Below are positions 37,582 through 46,254 of a DNA stretch of 64,000 nucleotides, one piece after another; the first letter of the stretch is position 1, and each line of letters begins with the position of its first letter. A model generated the notes under the pieces. The model was not told the DNA's origin. It did not search any database and was given only the letters and a program-made list of their open reading frames with translations. Location: contig CAZGKT010000001.1 of NCBI GenBank assembly GCA_964525605.1, positions 62,001-126,000 of the forward strand, in the 5' to 3' direction. Position numbers and translations under genes: made by a program. Origin of the DNA: CAVTWJ01 sp964525605. GTDB lineage: Bacteria > Oederibacteriota > Muellerivitia > Muellerivitales > Muellerivitaceae.

Positions 37582-38928
37582 ATGGATTTATTCGACTCGA
37601 TCCCCGAAGAAAAAGACGCAGCTCGTCCTCTCGCGATACGCATGTCCCCCCTGACCCTTGAGGAATACGTGGGCCAAGAGCATTTGCTCGGGTCAGGGAA
37701 ACTTTTACGCCGCTTGCTCGAATCCAACCGGATCATTTCGCTCATTCTGTACGGCCCCCCGGGAACGGGAAAGACCGCCTTCGCCCGCCTGGTGGCCCGC
37801 CGCACGAAAAGCCGTTTCACCGCCTTGAACGCCGTGACCTCGGGCCTGGCCGATCTCCGAAAAGTGTTTGAGGAAGCGTCGGAAAACAAAAAACTTTATC
37901 AGCGCTCCACCATCTTATTTCTCGATGAGATTCATCATTTTAACAAAAGCCAGCAGGACGCCCTTTTGCCCCATCTGGAACAAGGTACGCTTATTTTGGT
38001 CGGTGCCACCACCCAGAACCCTTTTTTCGCTCTCAACAACGCCCTGCTATCCCGTTCCCGGGTGTGTGAACTCCGACCGCTGGAGGAAATGCACTTAGGG
38101 ATTATTTTGGATAGGGCCCTCGCCGACTCCCAAAGGGGTTTGGGGTCCACCCAGGTTCGGCTGTCCCAAGAAGCCAGGGAACATCTGTTGAAATCATGCG
38201 GGGGAGACGCTCGCACCCTTCTGAACGCCCTGGAGGTCGGGGTCTTGACCACCCCGGCCCTGGAAGGGATTATCCCCTTTACCCTTGAAGTGGCCCAGGA
38301 ATCCATCCAAAAAAAGATGGTCCGTTACGATTCAACGGGGGATGGCCACTACGACACCATCTCCGCTTTTATCAAAAGCATCCGCGGTTCCGACCCGGAT
38401 GCGGCCCTCTACTGGCTGGCTAAGATGCTCTACGCGGGGGAAGATCCTCGTTTCATCGCAAGGCGGCTGGTTATTTCCGCTTCCGAAGACGTGGGCAACG
38501 CCGATCCCCAGGCCCTTCTGGTGGCGACCGCCGCCCAGCAAGCCTTCGAGTTTTTAGGCTTGCCCGAAGGCCGAATCCCCCTGGCCCAGGCCACGGTCTA
38601 CCTGGCCACCGCGCCAAAAAGCAACGCTTCTTATATGGGGTTGGAAACCGCCACCGAGGACGTTAAGAAAGAAACCCAGAAGGAAGTTCCTGATCACCTT
38701 CGCAACGCGCCCCATCCCGGTTTAAAGGCGCTCGGACACGGCACGGGTTATCAATATGCCCACGATTTTAAGGATCACTTTGTGAGTCAGGAATACGCTC
38801 CCTCCTTGCCCACCTATTACATCCCCACCCACCTGGGTTACGAGGCTAAGATTAAGGCTTGGATGGAGCATTTAAAGGAACTGGCACAATCAAATCCTAA
38901 TGAAAAACCCAATGATTCCCACCTCTAA
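37582..38928 (+). CDS. rarA: Replication-associated recombination protein RarA (MgsA), AAA+ ATPase
   Basis: 448 residues from ATG 37582 (MDLFDSIPEEK). Walker A GPPGTGKTAFARL, Walker B TILFLDEIHHFN and sensor GATTQNPFFALNNALLSR match the RarA/WHIP family acting at stalled replication forks. The C-terminal tetramerisation part (RGSDPDAALYWLAKML, EDVGNADPQALLVA) is complete. An in-frame TTG at 37534 near the RNA terminator is not a plausible start. No strong ribosome site is visible. Ends overlapping the fthC start by 29 bases. Confidence 0.95.
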   Translation: MDLFDSIPEEKDAARPLAIRMSPLTLEEYVGQEHLLGSGKLLRRLLESNRIISLILYGPPGTGKTAFARLVARRTKSRFTALNAVTSGLADLRKVFEEASENKKLYQRSTILFLDEIHHFNKSQQDALLPHLEQGTLILVGATTQNPFFALNNALLSRSRVCELRPLEEMHLGIILDRALADSQRGLGSTQVRLSQEAREHLLKSCGGDARTLLNALEVGVLTTPALEGIIPFTLEVAQESIQKKMVRYDSTGDGHYDTISAFIKSIRGSDPDAALYWLAKMLYAGEDPRFIARRLVISASEDVGNADPQALLVATAAQQAFEFLGLPEGRIPLAQATVYLATAPKSNASYMGLETATEDVKKETQKEVPDHLRNAPHPGLKALGHGTGYQYAHDFKDHFVSQEYAPSLPTYYIPTHLGYEAKIKAWMEHLKELAQSNPNEKPNDSHL

Positions 38929-39511
38929 TCCGACCCCGCCCAAGGGCGAAAAGTCCGTCTTGCGGGAAAAGCTCAAGAACATCAGGGATTCGGTGGACTC
39001 GGGTTTAGCCGAAACCGCCTCGGTCGGTGTCTGGAATATACTGAAAGAGCGCCCAGAATACCAAAAAGCCAATGGCATTGGGGCCTTCGCTTCCATCCCT
39101 CATGAAATCAACACCTATCCCATCCTGGAAGGCACCCTTTCTTCCGGTAAGAAGCTTTTCCTTCCAAAGGTAAACCAGGAAAAATCCTACTTCGAATTTC
39201 ATCCGGTGACCGACCTCAAAAACCTCAAACCAGGCCCCTTCGGAATCCAGGAGCCCACTTCGCTTAAGCCCGCCGATTGGAACGACCTGGACCTGGTCCT
39301 GGTTCCGGGCCTCGCCTTTGATTCAAAGGGAAACCGGTTGGGTTTTGGGAAGGGTTTTTACGACCGGGTGCTTCCCCATCTCAAAAAATCATGCCTGGTG
39401 ATCGGCCTGGGCTATTCATTCCAACTGGTCGACAAGGTGCCGGTCGGCACCCACGACGCACCCGTGCGTGCCGTTTTATGCGAAACCGGGTTCATTTTGT
39501 GCGGTAAATAA
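38900..39511 (+). CDS. fthC: 5-formyltetrahydrofolate cyclo-ligase
   Basis: Converts 5-formyl-THF to 5,10-methenyl-THF with ATP. 203 residues. Signature LGFGKGFYDRVLPHL near the C terminus, preceded by LVLVPGLAFDSKGNR; an N-terminal basic helix (LREKLKNIRDSVD) is usual. ATG 38900 lies inside the end of rarA; another ATG at 38912 is possible and neither has a clear ribosome site, so coupling to rarA is likely. The zapA/6S RNA/fthC (ygfA, fau) association is widespread. Confidence 0.93.
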   Translation: MKNPMIPTSNPTPPKGEKSVLREKLKNIRDSVDSGLAETASVGVWNILKERPEYQKANGIGAFASIPHEINTYPILEGTLSSGKKLFLPKVNQEKSYFEFHPVTDLKNLKPGPFGIQEPTSLKPADWNDLDLVLVPGLAFDSKGNRLGFGKGFYDRVLPHLKKSCLVIGLGYSFQLVDKVPVGTHDAPVRAVLCETGFILCGK

Positions 39512-39597
39512 ACCGCTTTCCTCCAGCGAGCCGGTCATTTGCTTTTCCAGGCCCTTTTGTTTAATCTTTGGACCCATTCCACCTCCGAAAGGTTTTC

Positions 39598-40380
39598 ATG
39601 AACATCCTTCTCATCGGCGACATCGTAGGCAAGCCGGGCCGCCACGCGGTCCACAACAGTTTGGGCCGCATCAAGGCCGATTACTCCATTGATTTTATCG
39701 TGGCGAACGGAGAAAACCTCGCCAACGGTACCGGCATTCAGCCGGATTCCTTCAAGAATCTGGTGGACATGGGCGTGGATGTGGTCACTTCGGGCAACCA
39801 CATCTTCTCCAAAAAGGAAGTGCGGGAAATCCTCGGCAAGGATCCCCGCCTTTTGCGGCCACATAATTACCCTTCTGAAAACCCGGGATCAGGACTTGGC
39901 CTATTCGATTGCAAGGGTGTTCCCATCGCGGTTTTAAACCTGATGGGCCGGGTTTATATGTACGCCATTGACTGCCCCTTCAAATGCGCGGACAAGGCCC
40001 TGGATCAGATTACCGGCAAGGCCAAGATCGTGATCGTGGATATGCATTGCGAAGCCACCAGCGAAAAAAGGGCCATGGGATATTATCTGGATGGAAGGGT
40101 TTCCTCCGTCACCGGAACCCACACCCATGTCATGACGGCGGATGAAGAAATATTACCGGGTGGGACAGCCTACCTGACGGATATCGGTATGTCCGGTTCC
40201 TCGAAATCCCTGATCGGAATGAAGCCGGAGCCGATTTTGCAGCGCTTTTTAACTGGGGCTCCGGCGCGCTTCGAGGTCTCCGAGGAGCTTCCCTACCTCT
40301 TCCAGGCCGTAGTCGTCTCGGTGGATCCGGAAAACGGAAAGGCCACGAAAATTGAACGAATTCGCCAATTCGTGAATTGA
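39598..40380 (+). CDS. ymdB: YmdB-family metallophosphoesterase
   Basis: 260 residues. Metal-site motifs MNILLIGDIVGKPGR, VANGENLANG, TSGNHIFSKKE, MHCEATSEKRAMGYY and GTHTHVMTADE define the YmdB (TIGR00282) group of 2',3'-cyclic-nucleotide phosphodiesterases. In many bacteria the gene follows rny (RNase Y) and fthC is nearby. Here rny is missing between fthC and ymdB, with only 86 bases in the gap. ATG 39598 has AAAGG 5 bases upstream. Confidence 0.93.
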   Translation: MNILLIGDIVGKPGRHAVHNSLGRIKADYSIDFIVANGENLANGTGIQPDSFKNLVDMGVDVVTSGNHIFSKKEVREILGKDPRLLRPHNYPSENPGSGLGLFDCKGVPIAVLNLMGRVYMYAIDCPFKCADKALDQITGKAKIVIVDMHCEATSEKRAMGYYLDGRVSSVTGTHTHVMTADEEILPGGTAYLTDIGMSGSSKSLIGMKPEPILQRFLTGAPARFEVSEELPYLFQAVVVSVDPENGKATKIERIRQFVN

Positions 40381-40430
40381 TTTTGTCGGCGATTCTTTTT
40401 CTTTTATGAATTTAAGCTCAAAAATAAAAC

Positions 40431-41657
40431 CTATTTCGTGGTACCCAGATCGATGGGAACCGAGCCGTTGTTCGACGCTGGGGTAGCTCCGGGTTTCTCA
40501 TTGGAAACGGCAGCGGGAACAGCGGTTGGCTCGGGGGCTTTCCCGGCAGGGGTGGAATCGGCGTTTACTTCAACGTTTTTTCTTTTCGGGATAGGTTTCG
40601 AAATTGTCCCGCCCTTCGCCAACTGGGCCTTAAGCTTTTTATAGTATTTCTTCACGGCAGGCGTGTCCGGATCGAGAAGATAGGCTTTTTTGTAATTCCC
40701 CAGGGCCAGTTTTAAATGATGGGGGATAGGCCGATAAAACTGATAAATCACCCCCATGGTGGCATAGCACTCTGCGTAATAGTAGGCCGGAACTTTTTCC
40801 TTATACGTGACTGCTGTTCTTAGATCCGCCAGTGCGGATGAATATTTGTGGGCGTAAAAGGCCTGGATTCCCTTCAAATAGTATTTTTTCACCTTTGAAT
40901 GTGCCGCCGTTCCTTCATTGGGCTCGGGAGTGGGCGTGTTTTCAATCAAAATCTCGGTCGGTGTCGGGCTAGGGCTGATACTTTTAATGATGAAGGTGGG
41001 AGAGACGGTTGGAACCATCGGAATCGGAGTGAGAGTGGGTGTGGTCATCGCAGTGGGGGTCTGGATTGGCGTAGCGGTAGCCTTGGCGGGTGGGTTGGAC
41101 GTTGAGGCGGAGGAATTTCCGAATTGAATGGCGTAATCAATTCCGAAACGTCCGTCCACATATTGGAGATAATTAGGGGAATTCCCCATCCAATGGCTTT
41201 CGACCGCAAAATCCAATGACAAGGGTCCGACAAATTGAACCTTCGTTCCCAGCCCAACTTTCAGGGCGTAGGCTCCACCCCATTGGCTCGGCGATCCTGA
41301 AGCCAAATTTAAACCTGCTTCCGCGGTGAGATAGGGGTTATAGGGCTGTCTCAGGCCCGCGAATGGAAAGAGTCGTCCTTCCAGATTGAAACTACCCGCC
41401 GTAAAGGCCTGGCTCCCATAAAAGGTTGTGGTTTCATAACCCAATCCGACCGAAGCGTAATGGGATGGTTGATATTCAGCAAGAAAATCAAACCCAAGAC
41501 CGTCGTTATTGCTTCGGCTCAAAGAGAGTGGCTGAACCGGAGTCCCGTAAAGCCCAAAAAAAGAAATCGAAAGAGGTGCCAGATCATCACCGGCCAATGA
41601 GGAAGAAACCGAAAAAGTAAAGAGGCACGCGGTCAAAATGGTTCGAAATAATTTCAC
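40431..41657 (-). CDS. Secreted barrel-like protein fused to a TPR domain
   Basis: 408 residues. Signal peptide (about 1-22, ending SSSLAGD), then ~160 residues rich in alternating aromatic/polar strands (VGLGYETTTFYGS, LTAEAGLNLASG, FGIDYAIQFG) resembling a small outer-membrane barrel. A Thr/Pro/Ser linker follows (about 190-255), then a TPR-like helical region (about 265-350, ALADLRTAVTY, AECYATMGVIYQFY, ALGNYKKAYLLDP) and a low-complexity tail. GTG start with AAAAGGA 6 bases upstream. The TPR part is clearly paralogous to the next gene. Function unknown; an envelope role is likely. Confidence 0.75.
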   Translation of the reverse strand: MKLFRTILTACLFTFSVSSSLAGDDLAPLSISFFGLYGTPVQPLSLSRSNNDGLGFDFLAEYQPSHYASVGLGYETTTFYGSQAFTAGSFNLEGRLFPFAGLRQPYNPYLTAEAGLNLASGSPSQWGGAYALKVGLGTKVQFVGPLSLDFAVESHWMGNSPNYLQYVDGRFGIDYAIQFGNSSASTSNPPAKATATPIQTPTAMTTPTLTPIPMVPTVSPTFIIKSISPSPTPTEILIENTPTPEPNEGTAAHSKVKKYYLKGIQAFYAHKYSSALADLRTAVTYKEKVPAYYYAECYATMGVIYQFYRPIPHHLKLALGNYKKAYLLDPDTPAVKKYYKKLKAQLAKGGTISKPIPKRKNVEVNADSTPAGKAPEPTAVPAAVSNEKPGATPASNNGSVPIDLGTTK

Positions 41658-41697
41658 AGATGTTCCTTTTGCGCAGCAGTCATAGAAGACTGGATAT

Positions 41698-42300
41698 TTA
41701 ATGTAAATACTTACTTAATTTTTTCAGGTATTTTCTGGCGGTGTGATTGGACGGTTCGTATTTCAAAGCGTCTTTGTAATAAATGACAGCGAATTTTAGG
41801 TGATTTTGTTCTGGATAATAAAACTCGTAAATGACTCCCAGCGTCGCGTAGGCTTCGGCAAATATATATGGGGGGGTGTAGGGGTCTTTATAGGTCACCG
41901 CTTTTTTTAAGTAACGAATCGCCGTCTCATAATCTTTGGCCTGGTAGTATTTGATCCCAGCTTCATAAATGTCTTTCGATTTCAACTCACCTTCCACCAT
42001 TTTGATCGCCGGCGTCGGAGTATCCGCGGGTTCATCCTTAACGGATTCGGCTGCCGGGGTGGAGACAGCCAGGGTGGTGGCCGTTGGAACCGGCGTGGAC
42101 ATGGACGAAGGGGCCGCCATCGGTGTTTGAACGGGTTGGGAAGCAGGGGTGGCCGTAGGCGCCGCGGAGGAGGACGTTGTCGAGTTTTGATCCCCCAGGT
42201 TTATTTCCATATCGGCCATGGCTTTTTGAACGCAAAAGCCAGTGAGGATCAAAACGAAACTGAAATAAAAAAACCGGCTCCTTTTCGTCAAAAGATCCAT
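41698..42300 (-). CDS. Secreted TPR protein, paralogue of the neighbouring gene
   Basis: 200 residues. Signal peptide (about 1-29, FVLILTGFCVQKAMA), a Thr/Pro/Ala-rich linker of ~75 residues and a TPR-like domain (YYQAKDYETAIRYLKKAVTY, EAYATLGVIYEFYYPEQNHL, VIYYKDALKYEP). That domain aligns with residues ~265-350 of the downstream protein. No barrel part. ATG with a GGGGG ribosome site. 40 bases separate the two genes, so they are probably one unit born by partial duplication. Confidence 0.75.
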   Translation of the reverse strand: MDLLTKRSRFFYFSFVLILTGFCVQKAMADMEINLGDQNSTTSSSAAPTATPASQPVQTPMAAPSSMSTPVPTATTLAVSTPAAESVKDEPADTPTPAIKMVEGELKSKDIYEAGIKYYQAKDYETAIRYLKKAVTYKDPYTPPYIFAEAYATLGVIYEFYYPEQNHLKFAVIYYKDALKYEPSNHTARKYLKKLSKYLH

Positions 42301-42332
42301 GATCCACCCCCTGATTTCTTATGGAAATTTTA

Positions 42333-43634
42333 TCAACTTTTGCCCGTCTCCTCCAAACTTTCTCCCACTGCCCTAATTATTTTCTTCGCTAAATCCAGGT
42401 TGAGGGCATCCGAGAAGAACCAGCATTCAAACTGGGAAGGCGGTAAATAGACACCCCGGCGGGCCATGGCCCAAAAAAACTTCCCGAATCGGGTGGTGTC
42501 GCTTTTTTGGGCTTCCGAATATTGGGTCACGGGGCCGGGGGTGAAAAAGAGGGTTCCCATGCTCCCCACCCTTTGAAAACAAGCCTGGACCTCGTTTTTT
42601 CGGATAGCGCGATTGATACCCTCTTGAATGAAGGCGGCGGTTTGTTCCAATTTCGAATAAATCACGCTATTTTTGAGAGCTTTTAAAGTGGCTAAACCTG
42701 CGGCCATAGCTACTGGATTGCCTGAGAGGGTTCCGGCCTGGTAAACCGGCCCCAGGGGAGCGACCTGATTCATGAGTTCTTCCCTGCCCCCGTAGGCTCC
42801 TACCGGCATCCCGCCCCCGATGATCTTCCCCAGGGTAGTGAGGTCCGGTTTGATTTTGTAAAGCTCCTGAGCTCCGCCATAAGCCACCCGAAAACCGCAC
42901 ATCACTTCGTCAAAAATCAAAAGCGCCGCGTTTTTTCGGGTGATTTCCCGCAGGCCCTCCAAAAAACCTGGAGCAGGAGGCACCAGCCCCATGTTCCCGG
43001 CAACAGGTTCCACGATCACGGCGGCGATATCCTTAAACCGATCGAAAGCCTGGCTGACCGCTTCCAGATCATTGTAGGGAACGCTTAAAGTCAAAGAAGC
43101 AATTTCATCCGGTACTCCCGGGCTATCCGGTAGTCCCAGTGTCGCAGGCCCGCTTCCCGCGGCTACCAGCAGGGAGTCGCCATGGCCGTGGTAGCAGCCG
43201 TCGAATTTGAGGATGCGTTTGCGCCCCGTAGCCGCCCGGGCCAAACGAATGGCGCTGAAGGTGGCCTCGGTGCCTGACGAAACAAAACGTATTTTCTCGA
43301 TGGAGGGATACGCCTCCTTGACCCTCACGGCCAAATCGGTTTCCAAGGCCGAGGGGGCTCCGAAGGTGAACCCCTTGCGCATGATTTTCTGGACCTGGTT
43401 GAGGACTTTCAGGGGGGCATGTCCCAAGATTAGCGGACCCCAGGAACCGACGAGATCAAGATAGCGATTCCCGTCCACGTCAATGAGGTAGGGCCCTTTG
43501 CCCCGGGCAAAAAAGAGGGGGGTGCCTCCCACGCCTTTGAAGGCCCGGACCGGGCTGTTGACGCCGCCTACCAGATGCTTCTGTGCGGTTTCGAATAGTT
43601 TTTGCGAACGGCTGGTATCGAATTTTGGGGGCAT
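42333..43634 (-). CDS. hemL: Glutamate-1-semialdehyde 2,1-aminomutase
   Basis: PLP enzyme forming 5-aminolevulinate, the second step of the C5 haem route after HemA. 433 residues. The PLP lysine lies in LGKIIGGGMPVGAYGG. Other blocks: GGVNSPVRAFKGVGG, GTEATFSAIRLARAATGR and YHGHGDSLLV. Last gene of the hemB-DUF1697-hemL run. Confidence 0.97.
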   Translation of the reverse strand: MPPKFDTSRSQKLFETAQKHLVGGVNSPVRAFKGVGGTPLFFARGKGPYLIDVDGNRYLDLVGSWGPLILGHAPLKVLNQVQKIMRKGFTFGAPSALETDLAVRVKEAYPSIEKIRFVSSGTEATFSAIRLARAATGRKRILKFDGCYHGHGDSLLVAAGSGPATLGLPDSPGVPDEIASLTLSVPYNDLEAVSQAFDRFKDIAAVIVEPVAGNMGLVPPAPGFLEGLREITRKNAALLIFDEVMCGFRVAYGGAQELYKIKPDLTTLGKIIGGGMPVGAYGGREELMNQVAPLGPVYQAGTLSGNPVAMAAGLATLKALKNSVIYSKLEQTAAFIQEGINRAIRKNEVQACFQRVGSMGTLFFTPGPVTQYSEAQKSDTTRFGKFFWAMARRGVYLPPSQFECWFFSDALNLDLAKKIIRAVGESLEETGKS

Positions 43635-43719
43635 GGTGTCTCGCGGTGAAGTTGATTGGCAACTTGAACAGTTTAACGGATGGGAGGGGAAGCTTACAAC
43701 GAAAGCCCCGCCCGTTCCC

Positions 43720-44280
43720 TCACCTACCCACCGCCAAATCCCTGAGCTTTAGAACTGTTTTCCAGTTGCGGAAAGTGCTGACACAGACGAGTTTGGAATC
43801 GAAATAAGCATTGGTCAGTTTGGTACGGGCCATTCCCTGGGGACAAAAGAGGTAGATTTCGCTTCCCACGAGATGATATTCATCAAGCGGGGAATGCTTT
43901 GGATCCAATGAGGCGGCGAGACCTTTCGTCGGATAGCTGGATAGAAAGGCGACATGGAGTCTTTCCAAGCTTTTAGCTTGGTTGAGAAAGGGATTACCCC
44001 GCGCGATCTTTATCATTTCCGCCGCGCTCCGGACAACGAGTGAGATTTCAAAATTGAATGATCGCTGAATAGACCGGGATATAAGCCAGGGAATACGACG
44101 GGCCAACTCGCGTTCGGCTTGGAAAAGGACATTTCCGCTTTGAATGTAGGTTTCGACTTTTTCACATCGGGTTTTTTTAAACAGCCCTACCAGATCTTTC
44201 ATGGGTAATACATTTTTTCCCCCGACGTTGATTCCCCGAAATAAGGCAACGTAGGTTCCGGTCTTCCCGTTTCTCCCCAT
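43720..44280 (-). CDS. DUF1697 family protein
   Basis: 186 residues. N-terminal TYVALFRGINVGGKNVLPMKDL and the following VETYIQSGNVLF are the DUF1697 hallmark; biochemical role unknown. ATG 44280 is chosen (GGAGG 5 bases upstream) over an in-frame TTG at 44292. It sits between hemB and hemL with short gaps, so it is probably cotranscribed, but a haem role is not implied by the family. Confidence 0.88.
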   Translation of the reverse strand: MGRNGKTGTYVALFRGINVGGKNVLPMKDLVGLFKKTRCEKVETYIQSGNVLFQAERELARRIPWLISRSIQRSFNFEISLVVRSAAEMIKIARGNPFLNQAKSLERLHVAFLSSYPTKGLAASLDPKHSPLDEYHLVGSEIYLFCPQGMARTKLTNAYFDSKLVCVSTFRNWKTVLKLRDLAVGR

Positions 44281-44305
44281 GGGTTCCTCCAATGACTTCG
44301 AAGGC

Positions 44306-45280
44306 CTAACTCCGAAAGTATTTCGCCCCTTCCTTGGCCCAATAGGTCAAGATCCGGTCCGCCCCGGCCCGTTTAATGGCCAGCAGGCTCTCCGCCATGG
44401 CGGTTTCCTCGTTCAGCCATCCCAGCTTCCCCGCCGCCTTGATCATCGAGTATTCCCCTGAGACATGGTAGGCCCAAATCGGGGACAAGAATCGATGCCG
44501 GGCACGGGTAATAATATCCAGGGCGGTCAAAGCCGGTTTGACCATCACCACATCAGCCCCCTCCTCCAGGTCGAGCTGAATTTCCTTCATCGCTTCGCGG
44601 GCGTTCGTCGAGGGCATTTGATAGCTCCTGCGGTCACCAAAGGCCGGAGTGGAATCTGCCGCTTCTCGGAAGGGGCCGTAAAAAGCTGAAGAAAACTTGG
44701 CGGCGTAGCTCAAGAGAAGAGTGTCAGTGTATCCGCCCTTGTCCAGCGCTCTGCGGATGCCGCCCACGCGGCCGTCCATCATGTCCGAGGGGGCCACCAT
44801 ATCGGCGCCAGCCTCGGCATGAGAAAGGGAGATTTTCTGTAGCAGACCCAGGGTGGCATCATTGTCCACTTCTTTCCCATTCAGGATTCCACAATGACCA
44901 TGAGTCGTGTATTCACAGGCGCAAACGTCGGTGATGACCACCAAGCCGGGGATCTCCTTCTTCAAAACACGAACAGATTTCTGCACAATTCCAGCCTTGG
45001 CGTAGGCTCGTGTGGCCCCCCCATCCTTGGTTTTGGGTAACCCAAAGAGCAGAACCGCCCGGATCCCCAGGGAAAATGCCTGTTGGGCCTCGTGGACCAC
45101 GGAAGTCAGGTTATGGCGCCTCACACCCGGCATCGATTTGATTGCTTCCGAGCCCTTAAGCCCTTCGGCTACGAAGAGTGGCAATACAAAGTCGGAAGCG
45201 GTTAACCGTGTTTCTTGAAAAAGGGCGCGAAGGCCCTTGGTTTTGCGGTACCGGCGCATACGGTGAATGGGGAAAGGCAT
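44306..45280 (-). CDS. hemB: Porphobilinogen synthase (5-aminolevulinate dehydratase), zinc type
   Basis: Joins two 5-aminolevulinates to porphobilinogen. 324 residues. Both active-site lysines are present, in SYAAKFSSAFYGP and VMVKPALTALDI. The cysteine cluster DVCACEYTTHGHCGIL indicates the zinc-binding active site, not the Mg-only type. ATG with AAGGAG 7 bases upstream. Confidence 0.97.
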   Translation of the reverse strand: MPFPIHRMRRYRKTKGLRALFQETRLTASDFVLPLFVAEGLKGSEAIKSMPGVRRHNLTSVVHEAQQAFSLGIRAVLLFGLPKTKDGGATRAYAKAGIVQKSVRVLKKEIPGLVVITDVCACEYTTHGHCGILNGKEVDNDATLGLLQKISLSHAEAGADMVAPSDMMDGRVGGIRRALDKGGYTDTLLLSYAAKFSSAFYGPFREAADSTPAFGDRRSYQMPSTNAREAMKEIQLDLEEGADVVMVKPALTALDIITRARHRFLSPIWAYHVSGEYSMIKAAGKLGWLNEETAMAESLLAIKRAGADRILTYWAKEGAKYFRS

Positions 45281-45302
45281 TGGTTGGCTCCTTCAGTCCG
45301 CT

Positions 45303-45311
45303 ATTCTAACA
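45303..45311 (-). promoter_or_regulatory. Possible extended -10 promoter of hemB
   Basis: Minus-strand TGTTAGAAT, an extended -10, ends about 22 bases before the hemB ATG. No good -35 is seen at the right distance. The same nine-base string occurs before bamA. It would give hemB-hemL a start independent of the accessory genes upstream. Confidence 0.35.
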
Positions 45312-45386
45312 GGCGTTTCTTCTGCCGGCACCGGTTGATAAAAATTAGCACTTAGGAAAACAAGTAAGGTTCAGTGTTCCAAAAAC

Positions 45387-45776
45387 CTAGGGTTTATTTT
45401 TTCTTTGCGCGACAGGGGTGATTTGCATCAGCTCCGGTTTGTATTTTTCATAGAGATCCGCTCGAATCCGCCTGATATCCGCCAATAACGAACCCTGATC
45501 AGGCGTCCAATCGTTTAAATAGGCCCGGCAAATCCACTCTTTTTCCTGGGCCAAATCCTGCCATTTCGTGTGGGGCCGTCCATAAGATTCACACACCAAT
45601 TCATAATTCCACATGGCCTGTTTGTATTCATGATGGGCGAAGAAAGCCTCTCCCACCGCGTAACATTGCTGGGCCCTTGCCATGTTGTCTTTTCCGCTGT
45701 TGTCCATGCAAATCCAGAGGAAAACAACCACGACCACGACTATTAAAAAAAGGCCGAGGATCATTGTTTTCTTCAT
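45387..45776 (-). CDS. Membrane-anchored protein of unknown function
   Basis: 129 residues. A single N-terminal anchor with an unusual valine run (ILGLFLIVVVVVVFLWICM) is followed by a soluble domain with a TPR-like helix pair (QQCYAVGEAFFAHHEYKQAMWNYELVCESY). ATG with AAGGAG 6 bases upstream. First gene on the hemB side of the accessory block. No family recognised. Confidence 0.7.
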   Translation of the reverse strand: MKKTMILGLFLIVVVVVVFLWICMDNSGKDNMARAQQCYAVGEAFFAHHEYKQAMWNYELVCESYGRPHTKWQDLAQEKEWICRAYLNDWTPDQGSLLADIRRIRADLYEKYKPELMQITPVAQRKNKP

Positions 45777-45807
45777 TTTAGGCTCCTTCCGGAACCCTCT
45801 CGAGCGT

Positions 45808-46236
45808 CTAACTTTTACTCAGGAGGTAAAGACTCATCAAACCCAATGCGATTCCGACGATCCGATATAGGTTCATCGGCTCCTTGAAAAGAATAAACCC
45901 GCCCAAGATGGTCAGTAAAGCGCTTCCGACAAGGACAAAAGAACCAACCGCTGTTAGCATCCCGCCCCTTGAAAAAACGATAAAAAACCCTATCGACCCG
46001 GCGGCCGCGCAAAAACCGGCGGCCAAGGAATAGGCCACTCCGGGAAGGGTCAGAGTCTCCGGCGATCCGTTTATCTTCCGCCATATAAAAAACACCAGGA
46101 GTAGAACTGCCGCGAAGCCCTCCAGCAACAACGGTCCCAAAACGCCCCCGATTTTCGGCCCTGCCGCCCGGATGAAAATATTAAAGAATCCAAAAAAGAA
46201 GGTCGTCAGCAGGACAAAGAACCATTGCGAATTCAT
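45808..46236 (-). CDS. EamA/DMT-type half-transporter
   Basis: 142 residues with about five hydrophobic helices, matching one EamA repeat: FFFGFFNIFIRAAG at the start, and GSALLTILGGFILFKEPMNLYRIVGIALGLMSLYLL at the end, the classical EamA finish. Presumably forms a dimer; substrate unknown. 18 bases separate it from the upstream FUSC-like gene, so the two are likely coexpressed. Confidence 0.82.
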   Translation of the reverse strand: MNSQWFFVLLTTFFFGFFNIFIRAAGPKIGGVLGPLLLEGFAAVLLLVFFIWRKINGSPETLTLPGVAYSLAAGFCAAAGSIGFFIVFSRGGMLTAVGSFVLVGSALLTILGGFILFKEPMNLYRIVGIALGLMSLYLLSKS

Positions 46237-46254
46237 TCATCTTCCCCGATCGGT

